Source: an uncultured Clostridia bacterium (GTDB lineage: Bacteria; Bacillota; Clostridia; TANB77; CAG-508). Taken from it: a stretch of DNA of 30,831 nt. The DNA is taken from NCBI GenBank assembly GCA_934140005.1, contig CAKPBB010000020.1:1-30831 (forward strand), written 5' to 3'. This document shows, in pieces, positions 30,673 to 30,831 of this stretch. Under the pieces are notes generated by a model. That model did not search any database, was not told where the DNA came from, and saw only the letters and a program-made list of their open reading frames with translations. Position 1 is the first letter of the stretch. Every line of letters starts with the position of its first letter. A program made the translations under genes and the position numbers.

Positions 30673-30748
30673 TGGCTCCTCGTGTAAGACTTGAACTTAC
30701 GACATTTCGGTTAACAGCCGAACGCTCTACCGACTGAGCTAACGAGGA
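30673..30748 (-). tRNA. tRNA-Asn (GTT)
   Basis: The minus strand folds as a full cloverleaf of 76 nt with encoded CCA. The acceptor stem is TCCTCGT/ACGAGGA, the D-arm is GCTCAGTCGGTAGAGC, the anticodon loop CTGTTAA gives anticodon GTT, and the T-arm is GTAAGTTCAAGTCTTAC. It directly follows 5S rRNA, as is common for Bacillota rRNA operons. Confidence 0.97.
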
Positions 30749-30758
30749 ATATATAAAT

Positions 30759-30831
30759 CTGGCGACTTCCTATTTTCCCAGCAGGGTAACCCGCAAGTAT
30801 CTTCGGCACTTAGGAGCTTGACTTCTGTGTT
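30759..30831 (-). rRNA. rrf: 5S ribosomal RNA, 3' part (runs off right edge)
   Basis: The minus strand holds the 3' part of 5S rRNA, including CCGAAGATACTTG, GGGTTACCCTGCTGGGAAAA and the 3' end AGGAAGTCGCCAG, a typical Bacillota sequence. The 5' part is outside the window. The tRNA-Asn gene follows 10 nt downstream. Confidence 0.95.

Noticed and set aside
1..30831. CRISPR array, insertion sequence or transposase
   Set aside because: I saw no regularly spaced direct repeats, no cas genes and no transposase or integrase domains in the window.

Overview
The window is low-GC Bacillota DNA, most likely from an uncultured gut-type Clostridia. Evidence for this is the AT-rich codon use, strong AGGAGG-type ribosome binding sites, near-consensus sigma-A promoters (17 bp spacers), the DUF421/DUF4363 pair, a clostridial-type prepilin-like protein and a SipW/TasA-type secretion locus. 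Almost everything is on the minus strand, in the same direction as an rRNA operon whose 5S end and following tRNA-Asn close the right side. Genus and species cannot be told from this sequence alone.

Right to left, in the direction of minus-strand transcription. 30.8-29.3 kb: 5S rRNA and tRNA-Asn with a terminator, a coiled-coil hypothetical protein with a 6-codon leader peptide, and a small protein with paired Cys/His motifs. 29.1-25.7 kb: a SipW/TasA-type surface-fibre locus, with a strong promoter, a ~230-nt folded leader, a TasA/camelysin-like protein, an ER-type signal peptidase (SipW), a second TasA-like protein, a 66-residue truncated cargo and a GBS-Bsp-like/Ig-like secreted protein. 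25.6-18.9 kb: housekeeping genes, namely a P-loop/Asp23 fusion protein, cmk, plsC, typA with its own structured leader, trmR and a shortened glmU.

18.8-17.0 kb holds a small membrane protein (+) and the DUF421-DUF4363 pair (-). 16.9-12.7 kb is a plus-strand operon of two multi-pass GT-C-like proteins and one GT2 polyprenyl-phosphate glycosyltransferase, probably a three-component surface-glycosylation system, divergent from mreB/mbl. 12.5-9.7 kb: mreB/mbl, mtaB with an apparent one-base frameshift near its start, and a monocistronic gene for an 81-residue protein carrying three copies of an FLFQE motif. 9.5-3.4 kb: the lower-glycolysis operon gapA, pgk, NUDIX, tpiA, gpmI, followed by an orphan YezG-type immunity-like gene. 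3.3-0.7 kb: asnB and a hypothetical gene. The left edge cuts a prepilin-like gene preceded by a hairpin-rich leader and two 21-nt palindromic repeats in opposite orientation.

The most unusual items are the FLFQE-repeat protein, the SipW/TasA locus with its long-range-paired leader, the mtaB frameshift, the YezG-like gene inside a glycolytic operon and the P-loop/Asp23 fusion.
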